From: Polaromonas sp.
GTDB lineage: Bacteria > Pseudomonadota > Gammaproteobacteria > Burkholderiales > Burkholderiaceae_C
Direction of reading: 5' to 3'
Assembly: GCA_014376885.1 (NCBI GenBank)
Contig: JACMQR010000174.1
Coordinates: 1-16,725, forward strand
Length of the DNA: 16,725 nucleotides
Positions 1 through 7,741 of this stretch are shown here, in pieces (the first letter of the stretch is position 1; the number at the start of each line of letters is the position of its first letter). The notes below the pieces were generated by a model, which saw nothing but the letters and a program-made list of their open reading frames with translations, searched no databases and was not told the DNA's origin. Position numbers and translations under genes: made by a program.

Positions 1-513
1 GGCGGCATCCTCGGGCAGGGCCTGAAAGATGGCCGAATGCTCACTGTCGATCGGCAGCAGCCTGGCACCGCCGGCGGCGACGGCCTGCATGAACACATCG
101 CCGCCCACCACCAATGCTTCCTTGTTGGCCAGCAGCAGGCGTTTTCCAGCCCGGGCGGCGGCTATGCAGGGCGCCAGGCCAGCAGCGCCCACGATGGCCG
201 CCATCACCACATCGACCCGGTCGTCAGACGCTATCATTTCAAGAGCATCAGACGACCACAGGACGTGCACAGGGAGCTTGTTTTGCTGTATTTTTTCAGC
301 CAGAAGGCGGGCATGGGGCTCGCTGACCATCACCGCATACTGCGGCCTGAACCGCGCGCATTGGGCGAGCATGAGATCGACCTGGGTGGCAGCGCTCAGC
401 GCAAACACCTCGAAACGCTCAGGATGGCGCGCCACCACGTCCAGCGTGCTGACGCCGACCGAGCCGGTCGAGCCCAGAACAGTGAGGCGCTGCTTGGAGT
501 TTTGTTGAGTCAT
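1..513 (-). CDS. dxr: 1-deoxy-D-xylulose 5-phosphate reductoisomerase, C-terminal part outside window
   Basis: Catalyses the NADPH-dependent rearrangement and reduction of DXP to 2-C-methyl-D-erythritol 4-phosphate, the first committed step of the MEP isoprenoid pathway, in the cytoplasm. The 171 visible codons are the N-terminal NADPH-binding domain: a GSTGSVG dinucleotide loop near residues 14-20, then AAIVGAAGL, LLLANKEALV and LPIDSEHSAIFQ, all typical of the family. The protein is usually about 390-400 residues, so more than half lies beyond the left edge. The start ATG at 513 gives the expected MTQQNSKQ leader before the first strand; no clear Shine-Dalgarno is seen. It follows cdsA by 30 bases and is probably cotranscribed. 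Its product feeds the C5 units that UppS, two genes upstream, turns into undecaprenyl diphosphate. Confidence 0.96.
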   Translation of the reverse strand, partial: MTQQNSKQRLTVLGSTGSVGVSTLDVVARHPERFEVFALSAATQVDLMLAQCARFRPQYAVMVSEPHARLLAEKIQQNKLPVHVLWSSDALEMIASDDRVDVVMAAIVGAAGLAPCIAAARAGKRLLLANKEALVVGGDVFMQAVAAGGARLLPIDSEHSAIFQALPEDAA

Positions 514-543
514 GAAGATAAATAAGGTGTCCAGCCGCAATGC

Positions 544-1374
544 CTAAAGGCTAACCAGCATCATCGCCAACGGCAAGGCCGGCAGCAGGGCATCGACCCG
601 GTCGAGCACGCCGCCATGCCCCGGCAGCAGGCCGCTGGAATCCTTGACGCCGGCGCTGCGCTTGATCAGCGACTCCACCAGGTCGCCGACCACGCTCATC
701 GCCCCCAAGAAGACAACCGCCAGCAGCGTCAAGGCCAGGCCATGGTGCTGGCTCAATTGGCGGTACAACGAGTCGCCACCCCAAGCCAGCCAGGCCAGCG
801 CCAGCAGCACCACGCCCGCCAGGCCGCCCCAGACGCCCTCCCAGCTTTTGCCGGGGCTGATGGACGGCGCCAGTCTGGACCGGCTGAAGCGACCACCCAA
901 GGCACGGCCGGCGAAATAGGCAAAAACATCGGCCACCCAGACCAGCACCAGCACCGACAGCAAGAACTCGATGCCCAGCACACGGGCCCGGGCAATGGCC
1001 AGCCAGGCCAGCCACAGCGCGACCAGGCCGCCGGCAATGCGCAGCGCCCTGGGAATGCGCGGCCAGCCGGCAACGCCGGCGCGCAGCAGCCAGGCGCCCG
1101 CCAGAACCCACGCCGCGCCCGACACCGCCCAAAGCACGGGCAGCGGTTTTTCAAGCAGGCCGCCATACCAGGCCAGGGCGGATGCGCCCATGCACAGCGC
1201 CGACAACCCAAGAGAAGCCGTCTGCCCCAGGGCATTGAGCCGGCCCCACTCCCAGCCGCCGGCGCCCACCATCAGCAAGGCCAGCGCAAAAAAGGGAACC
1301 GGCGAGGGGTAGAAAAGCGCCGGCAGCAAGACTGCGAGCAGCACGAGGGCGGTGATGACGCGCTGTTTAAGCAT
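544..1374 (-). CDS. cdsA: Phosphatidate cytidylyltransferase (CDP-diglyceride synthase)
   Basis: Integral inner-membrane enzyme that makes CDP-diacylglycerol from phosphatidic acid and CTP, the precursor of phosphatidylethanolamine, phosphatidylglycerol and cardiolipin. The 276-residue protein is almost wholly hydrophobic, with several membrane segments. It carries SISPGKSWEG in the middle and the full CDS signature at residues 235-261 (S-L-I-K-R, K-D, then HGGVLDRVD). Length fits the family. The start ATG at 1374 overlaps the end of uppS by 8 bases, which points to translational coupling; AAAAGG about 7 bases upstream is a usable ribosome binding site inside the uppS coding end. It ends 30 bases before dxr. 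Confidence 0.97.
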   Translation of the reverse strand: MLKQRVITALVLLAVLLPALFYPSPVPFFALALLMVGAGGWEWGRLNALGQTASLGLSALCMGASALAWYGGLLEKPLPVLWAVSGAAWVLAGAWLLRAGVAGWPRIPRALRIAGGLVALWLAWLAIARARVLGIEFLLSVLVLVWVADVFAYFAGRALGGRFSRSRLAPSISPGKSWEGVWGGLAGVVLLALAWLAWGGDSLYRQLSQHHGLALTLLAVVFLGAMSVVGDLVESLIKRSAGVKDSSGLLPGHGGVLDRVDALLPALPLAMMLVSL

Positions 1375-2116
1375 CCGGCAGCCTTTTGGCAGGGAACGGG
1401 GAATTGGGTTCGCCCAGTTGCGCCGAAGTCAGGCCAAAACGGCGTTCTCGGGCGCTGTAGGCGGCAATCGCTTCATCAAGGTCCGCCGCGCCAAATTCGG
1501 GCCACAGCCGTTCGGAAAAATACAGTTCGGAATACGCCGCCTGCCACAGCATGAAGTTGCTGATGCGCAACTCGCCGCCGGTGCGGATCAGCAGGTCCGG
1601 GTCAGGCACGTGGGCCAGCGCCATGGCCTGGTCCATCGACTGCTCGGTGATCGACTCGCCGCGGTCAGCGAGCTTCTGGGCGGCCTGGGCAATGTCCCAG
1701 CGCCCGCCATAGTTGAAACAGACATTGAAGATCAGCCGCTGGTTGGCAGCGGTGCTGGACTCTGCTTGCACCAAGCCGACCTGGACTTTCTTCGAAAGCC
1801 GCCGGCGGTCGCCAACAAAATGGAGCTGAACGCCGTTTGTATTCAGGCTGGGCACCTGCTTGGCCAGCGCCAGGATCAGCAAGTCCATCAGCCCGGACAC
1901 CTCGTCGGAGGGGCGGTTCCAGTTTTCAGATGAGAAGGCAAACACCGTCAGCACCGCCACGCCGCGCACCATGCAGGCCTTCACGCAGGCGCTGAGCGCA
2001 TCGACGCCCTGCTTGTGGCCGGCGATGCGGGGCAAAAAACGCTTCTTGGCCCAGCGGCCGTTGCCATCCATGACGATGGCGACATGCCGGGGAACACTCA
2101 AGGCGGAGATAGCCAT
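1367..2116 (-). CDS. uppS: Undecaprenyl diphosphate synthase (isoprenyl transferase)
   Basis: Cis-prenyltransferase that condenses isopentenyl diphosphate units onto farnesyl diphosphate to make the C55 lipid carrier for peptidoglycan and O-antigen building blocks. The 249-residue sequence has MDGNGRW at 16-22 with the catalytic Asp17, SSENWNRP at 62-69, NYGGRWD at 135-141, and RTGGELRISNF from 178, followed by the WQAAYSELYF segment; these match the E. coli enzyme closely. An open frame runs further upstream to 2353, but that part is antisense-like low-complexity sequence overlapping frr, so the ATG at 2116 just before the first conserved block is chosen. No good Shine-Dalgarno precedes it, which suggests coupling to frr 31 bases upstream. 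It overlaps cdsA by 8 bases. Confidence 0.97.
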   Translation of the reverse strand: MAISALSVPRHVAIVMDGNGRWAKKRFLPRIAGHKQGVDALSACVKACMVRGVAVLTVFAFSSENWNRPSDEVSGLMDLLILALAKQVPSLNTNGVQLHFVGDRRRLSKKVQVGLVQAESSTAANQRLIFNVCFNYGGRWDIAQAAQKLADRGESITEQSMDQAMALAHVPDPDLLIRTGGELRISNFMLWQAAYSELYFSERLWPEFGAADLDEAIAAYSARERRFGLTSAQLGEPNSPFPAKRLPDA

Positions 2117-2147
2117 GGGGTGGTGAGTCAGGCCAGCGTCTGGCAGA

Positions 2148-2708
2148 TCACACGGCCATGATGTCTTGTTCCTTGCCGGTGACCAGTTTGTCGACATCGG
2201 CAATGAAACGGTCGGTGGATTTCTGGATCTCGTCCTGCGAGCGGCGCTCGTCGTCTTCCGACGCCAGCTTGTCCTTGACCAGTTTTTTGACGCCGTCGTT
2301 GGCATCGCGGCGCAGGTTGCGAATCGCCACCTTGGCATGCTCGCCCTCGGCACGCACCACCTTGGTCAGTTCCCGGCGACGCTCTTCGGTCATGGCAGGC
2401 ATCGGCACCCGGATGAGGTCGCCCTGCGACGCCGGATTCAGGCCGAGATCGGAGTCGCGGATGGCTTTTTCGATTTTCGCGCCCATGCTCTTTTCCCAGG
2501 GCGACACGCTGATGGTGCGGGCATCGAGCAGCGCCACATTGGCAACCTGGCTGATCGGCACCATGGAGCCGTAGTAGTCCACATGCACCGTGTCCAGCAG
2601 GCCGGGATTGGCCCGGCCGGTGCGGATTTTTGTCAGGTTGTGCTGAAACGAATCGAGCGACTGCTGCATTTTTTGCGCTGCCTGCTGCTTGATCTCAACA
2701 ATGCTCAT
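2148..2708 (-). CDS. frr: Ribosome recycling factor
   Basis: With EF-G, splits the post-termination 70S ribosome so that subunits can be reused. The 186-residue product is all of the expected length (E. coli 185) and shows the family pattern: the N-terminal helix with KIRTGRANP, the domain II block [14 protein letters not shown], then [17 protein letters not shown] and a long charged C-terminal helix. A TTG two codons upstream (2714) could also start translation. The ATG at 2708 is chosen because GGGAG on the coding strand (positions 2717-2721) sits 8 bases before it and the protein then begins MSIVEIK. It lies between pyrH (63-base gap) and uppS (31-base gap). Confidence 0.97.
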   Translation of the reverse strand: MSIVEIKQQAAQKMQQSLDSFQHNLTKIRTGRANPGLLDTVHVDYYGSMVPISQVANVALLDARTISVSPWEKSMGAKIEKAIRDSDLGLNPASQGDLIRVPMPAMTEERRRELTKVVRAEGEHAKVAIRNLRRDANDGVKKLVKDKLASEDDERRSQDEIQKSTDRFIADVDKLVTGKEQDIMAV

Positions 2709-2738
2709 GGTCAAAACTCCCGATAGATATTTTCAAAA

Positions 2739-2758
2739 AATGCTGCCTCTGGAGCATT
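2739..2758 (-). terminator. Weak hairpin with U-run between pyrH and frr (possible attenuator)
   Basis: On the coding strand, 13 bases after the pyrH stop, AATGCT pairs with AGCATT (2753-2758 with 2739-2744) across an 8-base loop. The last two T of the stem plus four more T down to 2735 make a run of six. The stem is only 6 bp with two G-C pairs, so at most partial termination is likely; the downstream genes are clearly of the same cluster. It may instead be a chance fold. Confidence 0.3.
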
Positions 2759-2771
2759 GCGTCAGACCGGC

Positions 2772-3482
2772 TCAGACATGCACCAGGGTTCCTTCATTTT
2801 CGCCCATCACCACCCGGCTGAGTGCGCCGAGCTTGAAGATGCTGAAGATCTTGATGGGCAATTTCTGGTCGCGGCACAGCGCAAAAGCGGTGGCATCCAT
2901 TACTTCGAGATTTTTCCCGATGGCCTCGTCAAAGGTGATGCTGGTGTAACGCGTTGCCAGCGGATCTTTCTTCGGGTCCGCCGAATAGACACCGTCGACC
3001 TTGGTGGCCTTCAGGACGATCTCGGCGCCGATCTCGGCGCCGCGCAGGGCCGCTGCCGTGTCGGTGGTGAAAAAAGGATTGCCGGTGCCGGCCGCAAACA
3101 CCACGACCTTGCCCTCTTCAAGGTACTGCAGCGCCTTGGGCCGGACATAGGGCTCGACGACTCTTTCAATCGCAATGGCCGACATGACCCGGGCCGTCAG
3201 CCCGGCCTTGTCCATGGTGTCGCCCAAAGCCAGCGCGTTCATGACGGTGGCCAGCATGCCCATGTAGTCAGCGGTGGCCCGGTCCATGCCGACCGAGCCG
3301 CCGGCCACGCCGCGAAAGATGTTGCCGCCGCCAATCACCACAGCGACCTGCACACCCATCCGCGTGACCTCGGCAATTTCTTCCACCATCCGGACAATGG
3401 TGGCGCGGTTGATGCCAAAGGCATCGTCCCCCATCAGGGCCTCGCCTGACAGTTTCAACAAGATGCGCTTGTAGGCTGGCAT
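2772..3482 (-). CDS. pyrH: UMP kinase
   Basis: Phosphorylates UMP to UDP with ATP in pyrimidine nucleotide synthesis; the bacterial enzyme is a hexamer of the amino-acid kinase fold, usually activated by GTP and inhibited by UTP. Visible motifs are KLSGE at 10-14, GGGNIFRG at 51-58 (phosphate binding), [19 protein letters not shown] from 66, [10 protein letters not shown] at 132-141 and [12 protein letters not shown] at 159-170. The 236-residue length is normal. The start ATG at 3482 immediately precedes the first beta strand ([11 protein letters not shown]). It sits in the standard slot between tsf (65-base gap) and frr. Confidence 0.98.
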   Translation of the reverse strand: MPAYKRILLKLSGEALMGDDAFGINRATIVRMVEEIAEVTRMGVQVAVVIGGGNIFRGVAGGSVGMDRATADYMGMLATVMNALALGDTMDKAGLTARVMSAIAIERVVEPYVRPKALQYLEEGKVVVFAAGTGNPFFTTDTAAALRGAEIGAEIVLKATKVDGVYSADPKKDPLATRYTSITFDEAIGKNLEVMDATAFALCRDQKLPIKIFSIFKLGALSRVVMGENEGTLVHV

Positions 3483-3547
3483 GCGAAGGCTTTCGTGAAG
3501 GGGTGGATGAACAGGAAGAAAACAGCTTGGCGGACCAGCGCGCTGGC

Positions 3548-4468
3548 TCAGGCGCCCTTGGCGGCAGCGACCTGGGCAGCAACCTCGGCAGCGAAATCGT
3601 CCACCTTTTTTTCAATGCCTTCACCAACGACATACATCGTGAAGGATTTGACGGTGGTGGCTTTTTCCTTGAGCATCTGCTCGACGGTCTGCTTGTCATT
3701 TTTGACAAACGTCTGGTTGTTCAGGCTGACTTCCTTCAGGAATTTCTGCACGCCGCCTTCAATGCGCTTGGCAACGATTTCGGCAGACTGAACCGGCTTG
3801 CCCGCAGCCACGGCAACCGCGGCATCTTCAGCTGCTTTCGCTGCAGCGACCGAACGCTCCCGGGCGACCAGGTCGGCCGGCACATCGGCGCTTGACAGGG
3901 CCACCGGTTTCATGGCCGCCACATGCATGGCCACGTCCTTGGCAGCGGCTTCGTCGCCCTCAAACTCCACCACCACGCCGATGCGCGTGCCGTGCAGGTA
4001 GGCGGCCGATTTGCCAGCGGCAAAATGCTTGAAGCGGCGCACCGTCATGTTTTCACCGATCTTGCCGATCAGGCCCTTGCGCACGTCCTCGACCGTCGGG
4101 CCAAAGCTGTCCATGGACAGCGCCATGGCGCCCAGCGCTGCCAGGTCAGCCGGGCTGTGCAGCACCACGCCTTGGGCGACAGCCTCGGCAAACGCCAGGA
4201 AACTGTCGTTCTTGGTCACGAAATCGGTTTCGCAATTGATCTCCACCAGGGCGACGCTGTCACCGTTTCGGGCCATGGCCACCACGCCTTCGGCTGTCAC
4301 CCGGGAAGCGGCTTTGCCGGCCTTGCTGCCGAGCTTGACGCGCAGCAGTTCTTCGGCTTTTTCAAAATCACCCTCGGCCTCGGTCAGTGCTTTTTTGCAC
4401 TCCATCATCGGCGCGTCGGTCTTGGCGCGCAGTTCCGCGACCATTTTTGCAGTGATTGCCATTGCCAT
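3548..4468 (-). CDS. tsf: Translation elongation factor Ts
   Basis: Guanine-nucleotide exchange factor that regenerates EF-Tu-GTP. The 306-residue protein has the N-terminal UBA-like domain ([20 protein letters not shown], residues 9-28) and the ETDFV core motif at 80-84, followed by the subdomain N/C and coiled-coil regions. Three ATG codons occur in the first five positions of the frame (4474, 4468, 4462). The middle one is chosen because the GGAG at 4476-4479 is 7 bases upstream of it, against 1 and 13 for the other two. The C-terminal half is Ala/Val/Lys rich, as in relatives. It is separated from rpsB by 123 bases that contain a hairpin terminator, so it may be transcribed at a lower level than rpsB or use readthrough. 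Confidence 0.97.
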   Translation of the reverse strand: MAMAITAKMVAELRAKTDAPMMECKKALTEAEGDFEKAEELLRVKLGSKAGKAASRVTAEGVVAMARNGDSVALVEINCETDFVTKNDSFLAFAEAVAQGVVLHSPADLAALGAMALSMDSFGPTVEDVRKGLIGKIGENMTVRRFKHFAAGKSAAYLHGTRIGVVVEFEGDEAAAKDVAMHVAAMKPVALSSADVPADLVARERSVAAAKAAEDAAVAVAAGKPVQSAEIVAKRIEGGVQKFLKEVSLNNQTFVKNDKQTVEQMLKEKATTVKSFTMYVVGEGIEKKVDDFAAEVAAQVAAAKGA

Positions 4469-4475
4469 TTTCATT

Positions 4476-4479
4476 CTCC
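4476..4479 (-). promoter_or_regulatory. Ribosome binding site deciding the tsf start
   Basis: GGAG on the coding strand. It lies 1, 7 and 13 bases before the three clustered in-frame ATG codons at 4474, 4468 and 4462, which makes the middle ATG the best-placed start. Confidence 0.6.
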
Positions 4480-4534
4480 GTGTTTCGTGTTGATCGGAAG
4501 GACCGCTTTCATGCCGGGCCCTTCAGCCTGCTGA

Positions 4535-4565
4535 CCTGTGAAAAAGGGGCTACGCGAGCCCCTTT
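4535..4565 (-). terminator. Rho-independent terminator/attenuator between rpsB and tsf
   Basis: On the coding strand AAAGGGGCT (4557-4565) pairs perfectly with AGCCCCTTT (4543-4551) over a 5-base loop CGCGT (4552-4556), and the last three T of the stem run on into two more T (4541-4542), a U5 tract. The stem is 9 bp with five G-C pairs. It starts 26 bases after the rpsB stop. In E. coli a partial terminator between rpsB and tsf is known to lower EF-Ts output relative to S2; the same arrangement here is inferred from position and structure. I see no clear promoter between it and tsf, so readthrough is likely. Confidence 0.75.
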
Positions 4566-4591
4566 AAGCGTTTGGCGCAATGCCGGGCCAA

Positions 4592-5344
4592 TTAGGCGGC
4601 GGCGTTTTCCACTTCGACAAATTCATCCGAGCCTTCGGCCGGCACGGCCCGAATGACTTCGTTCTGGGCGCTGGCACGACCTTCGATGACAGCATCGGCA
4701 ATGCCGCGGGCATACAGCGCCACCGCCTTGGACGAGTCGTCGTTACCAGGAATCACATAGTCGATGCCCAGAGGGGAGTGGTTGGTGTCCACCACGCCGA
4801 TCAGCGGGATGCCCAGCTTTTTGGCTTCCAGGATCGCGATTTTGTGGAAACCCACGTCGATCACGAAGATGGCGTCTGGCAGCGCAGTCATGTCCTGGAT
4901 GCCGCCGATGTCTTTTTCAAGCTTTTCGATTTCGCGCTTGAAGGTCAGCTGCTCTTTTTTGCTGATGGTGTCCAGGCCGGCTTCTTGCTGGGCCTTCATT
5001 TCCTTGAGCCGCTTGATCGAGGTCTTGACCGTTTTGAAGTTGGTCAGCATGCCGCCCAGCCAGCGCTGGTCGACATACGGGATGCCGGCGCGCTGGGCTT
5101 CGGCCGCAACGGTTTCGCGGGCGGTGCGCTTGGTGCCGACCATCAAGATGGTGCCGTTGTTGGCGGTCAGCTGCTTGGCGAACTTCATCGCTTCCTGGAA
5201 CATCGGCAGCGACTTTTCCAGGTTGATGATGTGAATGCGGTTGCGATGGCCAAAAATGAACGGGGCCATTTTTGGGTCCCAAAAACGGGTCTGGTGACCA
5301 AAATGGACGCCGGCTTCCAGCATTTCGCGCATGTTCGTAGACAT
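4592..5344 (-). CDS. rpsB: 30S ribosomal protein S2
   Basis: Late-assembling protein of the small subunit, needed for binding of S1. The 250-residue sequence carries signature 1 at the N terminus ([13 protein letters not shown], then FWDPKM) and signature 2 near residue 190 ([14 protein letters not shown]). It also has the coiled-coil insertion [20 protein letters not shown] typical of proteobacterial S2. The upstream TTG at 5350 is in frame, but the ATG at 5344 gives the universal MSTNMREML start and has GGAG (5353-5356) 8 bases before it. It is the first gene of the cluster, behind a leader of about 120 bases with a stem structure that might serve S2 feedback. Confidence 0.98.
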   Translation of the reverse strand: MSTNMREMLEAGVHFGHQTRFWDPKMAPFIFGHRNRIHIINLEKSLPMFQEAMKFAKQLTANNGTILMVGTKRTARETVAAEAQRAGIPYVDQRWLGGMLTNFKTVKTSIKRLKEMKAQQEAGLDTISKKEQLTFKREIEKLEKDIGGIQDMTALPDAIFVIDVGFHKIAILEAKKLGIPLIGVVDTNHSPLGIDYVIPGNDDSSKAVALYARGIADAVIEGRASAQNEVIRAVPAEGSDEFVEVENAAA

Positions 5345-5370
5345 AATCAATACTCCAAAGGTTGTTTCTA

Positions 5371-5426
5371 AAATCAGCGCTTATTGCCAAGAAGTTTGTC
5401 CTGGCAACACCTTGCGTGGCTGATTT
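5371..5426 (-). promoter_or_regulatory. Nested stem structure in the rpsB leader
   Basis: In the leader RNA (coding strand of rpsB) AAATCAGC (5419-5426) can pair with GCTGATTT (5371-5378), 8 bp. Inside it TTGCCA (5402-5407) pairs with TGGCAA (5384-5389), 6 bp, over a 12-base loop. The structure ends 26 bases before the rpsB start and just upstream of its GGAG. S2 represses its own rpsB-tsf messenger through the leader in gammaproteobacteria; that this fold does the same is inference only, since I cannot compare it with a covariance model. Confidence 0.45.
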
Positions 5427-5473
5427 GCGATTGACCCTGCCAATGGCGTTTTAGCCGCAGGCAGAGCCGCCAG

Positions 5474-5482
5474 AGTATAACA
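5474..5482 (-). promoter_or_regulatory. Probable rpsB promoter, extended -10
   Basis: On the minus strand TGTTATACT contains a TG-n element directly before the -10 hexamer TATACT (5474-5479). No good -35 is visible at 16-18 bases, which suits an extended -10 promoter. Initiation would fall near 5467, giving a leader of about 120 bases that includes the nested stems. The same bases read TATAAC on the plus strand, so a divergent start towards the amidase is conceivable. Confidence 0.45.
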
Positions 5483-5492
5483 TTTCATCTCC

Positions 5493-6851
5493 ATGACCCA
5501 CCCATCCCCGACATACCCGACAGACCTTCATGCAGTGGGCGAATGGGTTCAGAGCGGCCAGGCCCGCATCGAGGAAATCCTTGAACAGGCGGCCGGCATT
5601 GCTGCCAGCCAGGTATGCCGCCATGCGTTCATGCCGGCGCCTGCAGCCGATGCACGGGCGGTGCCGCCGGCAGCTTTGGGCGACCGGGCCGGCCGGCTGG
5701 CCGGGATTGCCGTGTCGGTCAAGGACCTGTTTGACGTGGCCGGCCAGGTGACGACTGCCGGATCGACCGTCCTGGCGGGCGCCCCGCCAGCCCGGGGAGA
5801 TTCGGCCGCCGTGGCGCGCCTGCGCGCGGCGGGCGCCGTGCTGGTGGGCCGCACCAACATGGTCGAGTTTGCCTTTTCCGGCGTGGGCATCAATCCACAC
5901 TATGGCACGCCGGTCAATCCGGCCGATTCGAACACCGCACGCATCCCGGGCGGCTCATCTTCAGGCGCGGCCGTGTCGGTGGCGAGCGGCGCGGCTTTCG
6001 TGGGCCTGGGCTCGGACACCGGCGGCTCGCTGCGGATTCCTGCCGCGCTGTGCGGCATCGTCGGCTTTAAAAGCACCGCCCGCCTGGTTCCGGCGACCGG
6101 CACCATCCCGCTGTCCTCCAGCCTGGACACCGTTGGTGCCGTGACCCGGTCGGTCCGCGACGCGGTGCTGGTGCATGAGATCTTGTCGGCGCGAACGGTC
6201 CAACTGCCCGGCAAGCCGCTGTCGTCGTGGCGCCTGGCTGTCGCGCGCACGGTCATGCAGGACGCGCTGAGCAGCACGGTGGCCACCGCGTTCGAAAGAA
6301 GCTTGCAGGTGCTGCGCCAGGCGGGCGCCCAGATTGAAGAAATTCCACTGCAGGAAATCGACGAGCTGGCATCGATCAATGCCAGCGGTGGCCTGTCAGC
6401 CGCCCAAAGCCATGCCTGGCACCGAAAGCTGCTGGCCGACCACCAAGCGCAGTACGACCCGCGGGTGGCGCTGCGCATCCTGCGCGGCGCCCGCATGGGC
6501 GCGGCCGACTATATCGACCTGCTCGCTGCTCGCCAGGACTGGACTGAGCGTATGCAGCAGCGCCTGGCCGCTTTCGACGCCGTGCTGTCGCCCACCGTGC
6601 CCATGGTAGCGCCGTCGATTGCCAGCGTCCTTGACAACGACGACGAATTTTTCCGCGTCAACTCGCTGCTGCTGCGCAACACCGCGGTGGTCAACATGCT
6701 CGACGGCTGCGCCATCTCCCTGCCCTGCCATGCGCCCGGCGAGCTGCCCGTCGGCTTGATGCTCTGGCATGCCGCGCTGCACGACGACGCGGTGCTGGGC
6801 CTGGCTTTGCAGGTCGAAGCAAGCCTGGCTGCAGCGCTACAAAATAAATAG
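5493..6851 (+). CDS. Amidase signature (AS) family hydrolase
   Basis: Member of the Ser-cisSer-Lys amidase family, which hydrolyses C-N amide bonds; the substrate cannot be told from sequence. The triad is intact: Lys77 in SVKDLF, cis-Ser155 in PGGSSSG, and nucleophile Ser179 in GSDTGGSLRIP (24 residues apart, as in GatA). Length 452 is normal for free-standing amidases; no signal peptide. It is unlikely to be GatA because there is no gatB or gatC beside it. The ATG at 5493 has no clear Shine-Dalgarno and lies on the far side of the rpsB promoter, so the two genes are divergent with about 150 bases between their starts. The last codons (LQNK stop) fall in an AT-richer patch that resembles an interspersed repeat. 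Confidence 0.9.
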   Translation: MTHPSPTYPTDLHAVGEWVQSGQARIEEILEQAAGIAASQVCRHAFMPAPAADARAVPPAALGDRAGRLAGIAVSVKDLFDVAGQVTTAGSTVLAGAPPARGDSAAVARLRAAGAVLVGRTNMVEFAFSGVGINPHYGTPVNPADSNTARIPGGSSSGAAVSVASGAAFVGLGSDTGGSLRIPAALCGIVGFKSTARLVPATGTIPLSSSLDTVGAVTRSVRDAVLVHEILSARTVQLPGKPLSSWRLAVARTVMQDALSSTVATAFERSLQVLRQAGAQIEEIPLQEIDELASINASGGLSAAQSHAWHRKLLADHQAQYDPRVALRILRGARMGAADYIDLLAARQDWTERMQQRLAAFDAVLSPTVPMVAPSIASVLDNDDEFFRVNSLLLRNTAVVNMLDGCAISLPCHAPGELPVGLMLWHAALHDDAVLGLALQVEASLAAALQNK

Positions 6852-7118
6852 CTGCCCGGGCACGTGAGCCAAGCACAAGAAACACTTTTGATGTGTTTTT
6901 TGGCAGGGCCGTCCGGTCATGGCGCCTGAGGTCGTCGGCCATGCCCACTTCAAACTCGGGCCGCTTGAATCGGTGTTTGAGCCGGCCAGGCTGCTTTAAA
7001 GCGCATCTGTCCTGCATGCTTTGTACCGCCGTCCGCCCGGCCGGAGGCACGGCCAGCCTTACAGTAAAACTGGTCCTGGCGTCTTGACCGGGTCGACCTA
7101 TTTTTTATTGGAGAACCC
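6852..7118. other. Intergenic region between the amidase and the LysM gene
   Basis: Holds a weak AT-rich hairpin after the amidase and then about 200 bases with no convincing gene. A short plus-strand frame (about 6918-7000) reads as coding-like codons with G or C in third position (MAPEVVGHAHFKLG and on to a TAA), and the opposite strand is also open (FEVGMADDLRRHDR region). Neither has a good ribosome binding site or a family I recognise, so either may be a gene remnant. TTGACC at about 7084 upstream of the LysM gene lacks a well-placed -10. Confidence 0.4.
6880..6901 (+). terminator. Weak terminator after the amidase
   Basis: AAACAC (6880-6885) pairs with GTGTTT (6893-6898) over a 7-base loop, extendable by A-T and G-T pairs, and the descending arm runs into six T in all. 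It is 28 bases past the amidase stop. The stem is AT-rich, so termination may be inefficient. Confidence 0.35.
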
Positions 7119-7622
7119 ATGGGCATGTTCAGTTTTATCAAGGAGGCCGGCGAAAGGCTGTTTGGCCGCGGTGAGGTAAAAGCGGCGCAGGAAACTGCAG
7201 CAGCAGCCCCCACGCCGGAAAATGTGGCGGCGCTGAGCAAGACGGCGGGCGCTGCGATTGCCGCCTATGTCACCAGCATGGGCCTGAAGGTGGAAGGCCT
7301 GCAGGTCAGCTTCGATGCGCCCAGCGGCACCGTGACCGTCGCCGGCGCGGCACCCGACCAGGCCACCAGGGAAAAGGTGCTGCTGTGCTGCGGCAATGTG
7401 GCCCAGGTGTCAAGCGTGAAGGACCTGATGACTGTGGCAAGCAGTTCGCCGGAATCACGGATGTATGTGGTGCTGGGCGGCGACACTTTGTCCAAGATCA
7501 GCAAGCAGTTCTACGGCACGCCCAACCAGTACGCCCAGATCTTTGAGGCCAACCAGCCCATGCTGAGCGATCCGGACAAAATCTACCCAGGCCAGGTGCT
7601 GCGCGTTCCACCGGATGCTTGA
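7119..7622 (+). CDS. kbp: BON-LysM domain protein, like the potassium-binding protein Kbp (YgaU)
   Basis: A 167-residue soluble protein that aligns along its length with E. coli Kbp/YgaU (149 residues). It shares the MG-F-F-K-AGE start, a BON domain at about 45-107 (VEGLQVSFD, GTVTVAG, CGNVAQV) and a C-terminal LysM domain at about 115-164 (GDTLSKISKQFYG, IFEANQPML, DKIYPGQVLRVP). E. coli Kbp binds potassium through its BON domain and is induced by osmotic stress; the same role here is inferred from the shared architecture. There is no signal peptide, so despite the LysM domain it is probably cytoplasmic, as Kbp is. GGAG at 7110-7113 is 5 bases before the chosen ATG; a second ATG lies two codons on. 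An Ala/Pro-rich stretch near residues 20-40 is absent from the E. coli protein. Confidence 0.88.
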   Translation: MGMFSFIKEAGERLFGRGEVKAAQETAAAAPTPENVAALSKTAGAAIAAYVTSMGLKVEGLQVSFDAPSGTVTVAGAAPDQATREKVLLCCGNVAQVSSVKDLMTVASSSPESRMYVVLGGDTLSKISKQFYGTPNQYAQIFEANQPMLSDPDKIYPGQVLRVPPDA

Positions 7623-7654
7623 CGGTGCCGGTTGCGGCGCATGCACAGTCACCC

Positions 7655-7675
7655 CCCGGCTCGCCGGGAGTTTTT
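7655..7675 (+). terminator. Rho-independent terminator after kbp
   Basis: CCCGG (7655-7659) pairs with CCGGG (7664-7668) over a CTCG tetraloop, followed after AG by five T. It lies 32 bases after the kbp stop and before the next gene, so kbp is probably a single-gene transcript. Confidence 0.6.
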
Positions 7676-7741
7676 ACGTTGGCTCTTCTTCGTTTCTACT
7701 GATGGCCAGGCCGGCGGCAGGCAAAGCTTCACAATCAGCCG

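Noticed and set aside
616..1554. Long plus-strand open frame opposite cdsA and uppS
   Set aside because: Gln/Ala/Arg/Pro-rich shadow of cdsA and the end of uppS caused by high GC content.
2117..2353. N-terminal extension of uppS by 79 residues
   Set aside because: The extension lies wholly over frr in another frame, has no family similarity, and the conserved UppS sequence starts right after the ATG at 2116.
3535..3546. Perfect 12-base palindrome CCAGCGCGCTGG next to the tsf stop
   Set aside because: As a hairpin it has only a 4-bp stem and no adjacent T-run; in GC-rich DNA such palindromes occur by chance.
5493..6851. GatA subunit of the Asp/Glu-tRNA amidotransferase
   Set aside because: Only the general amidase signature fits; gatB and gatC are not adjacent and the length is shorter than typical GatA.
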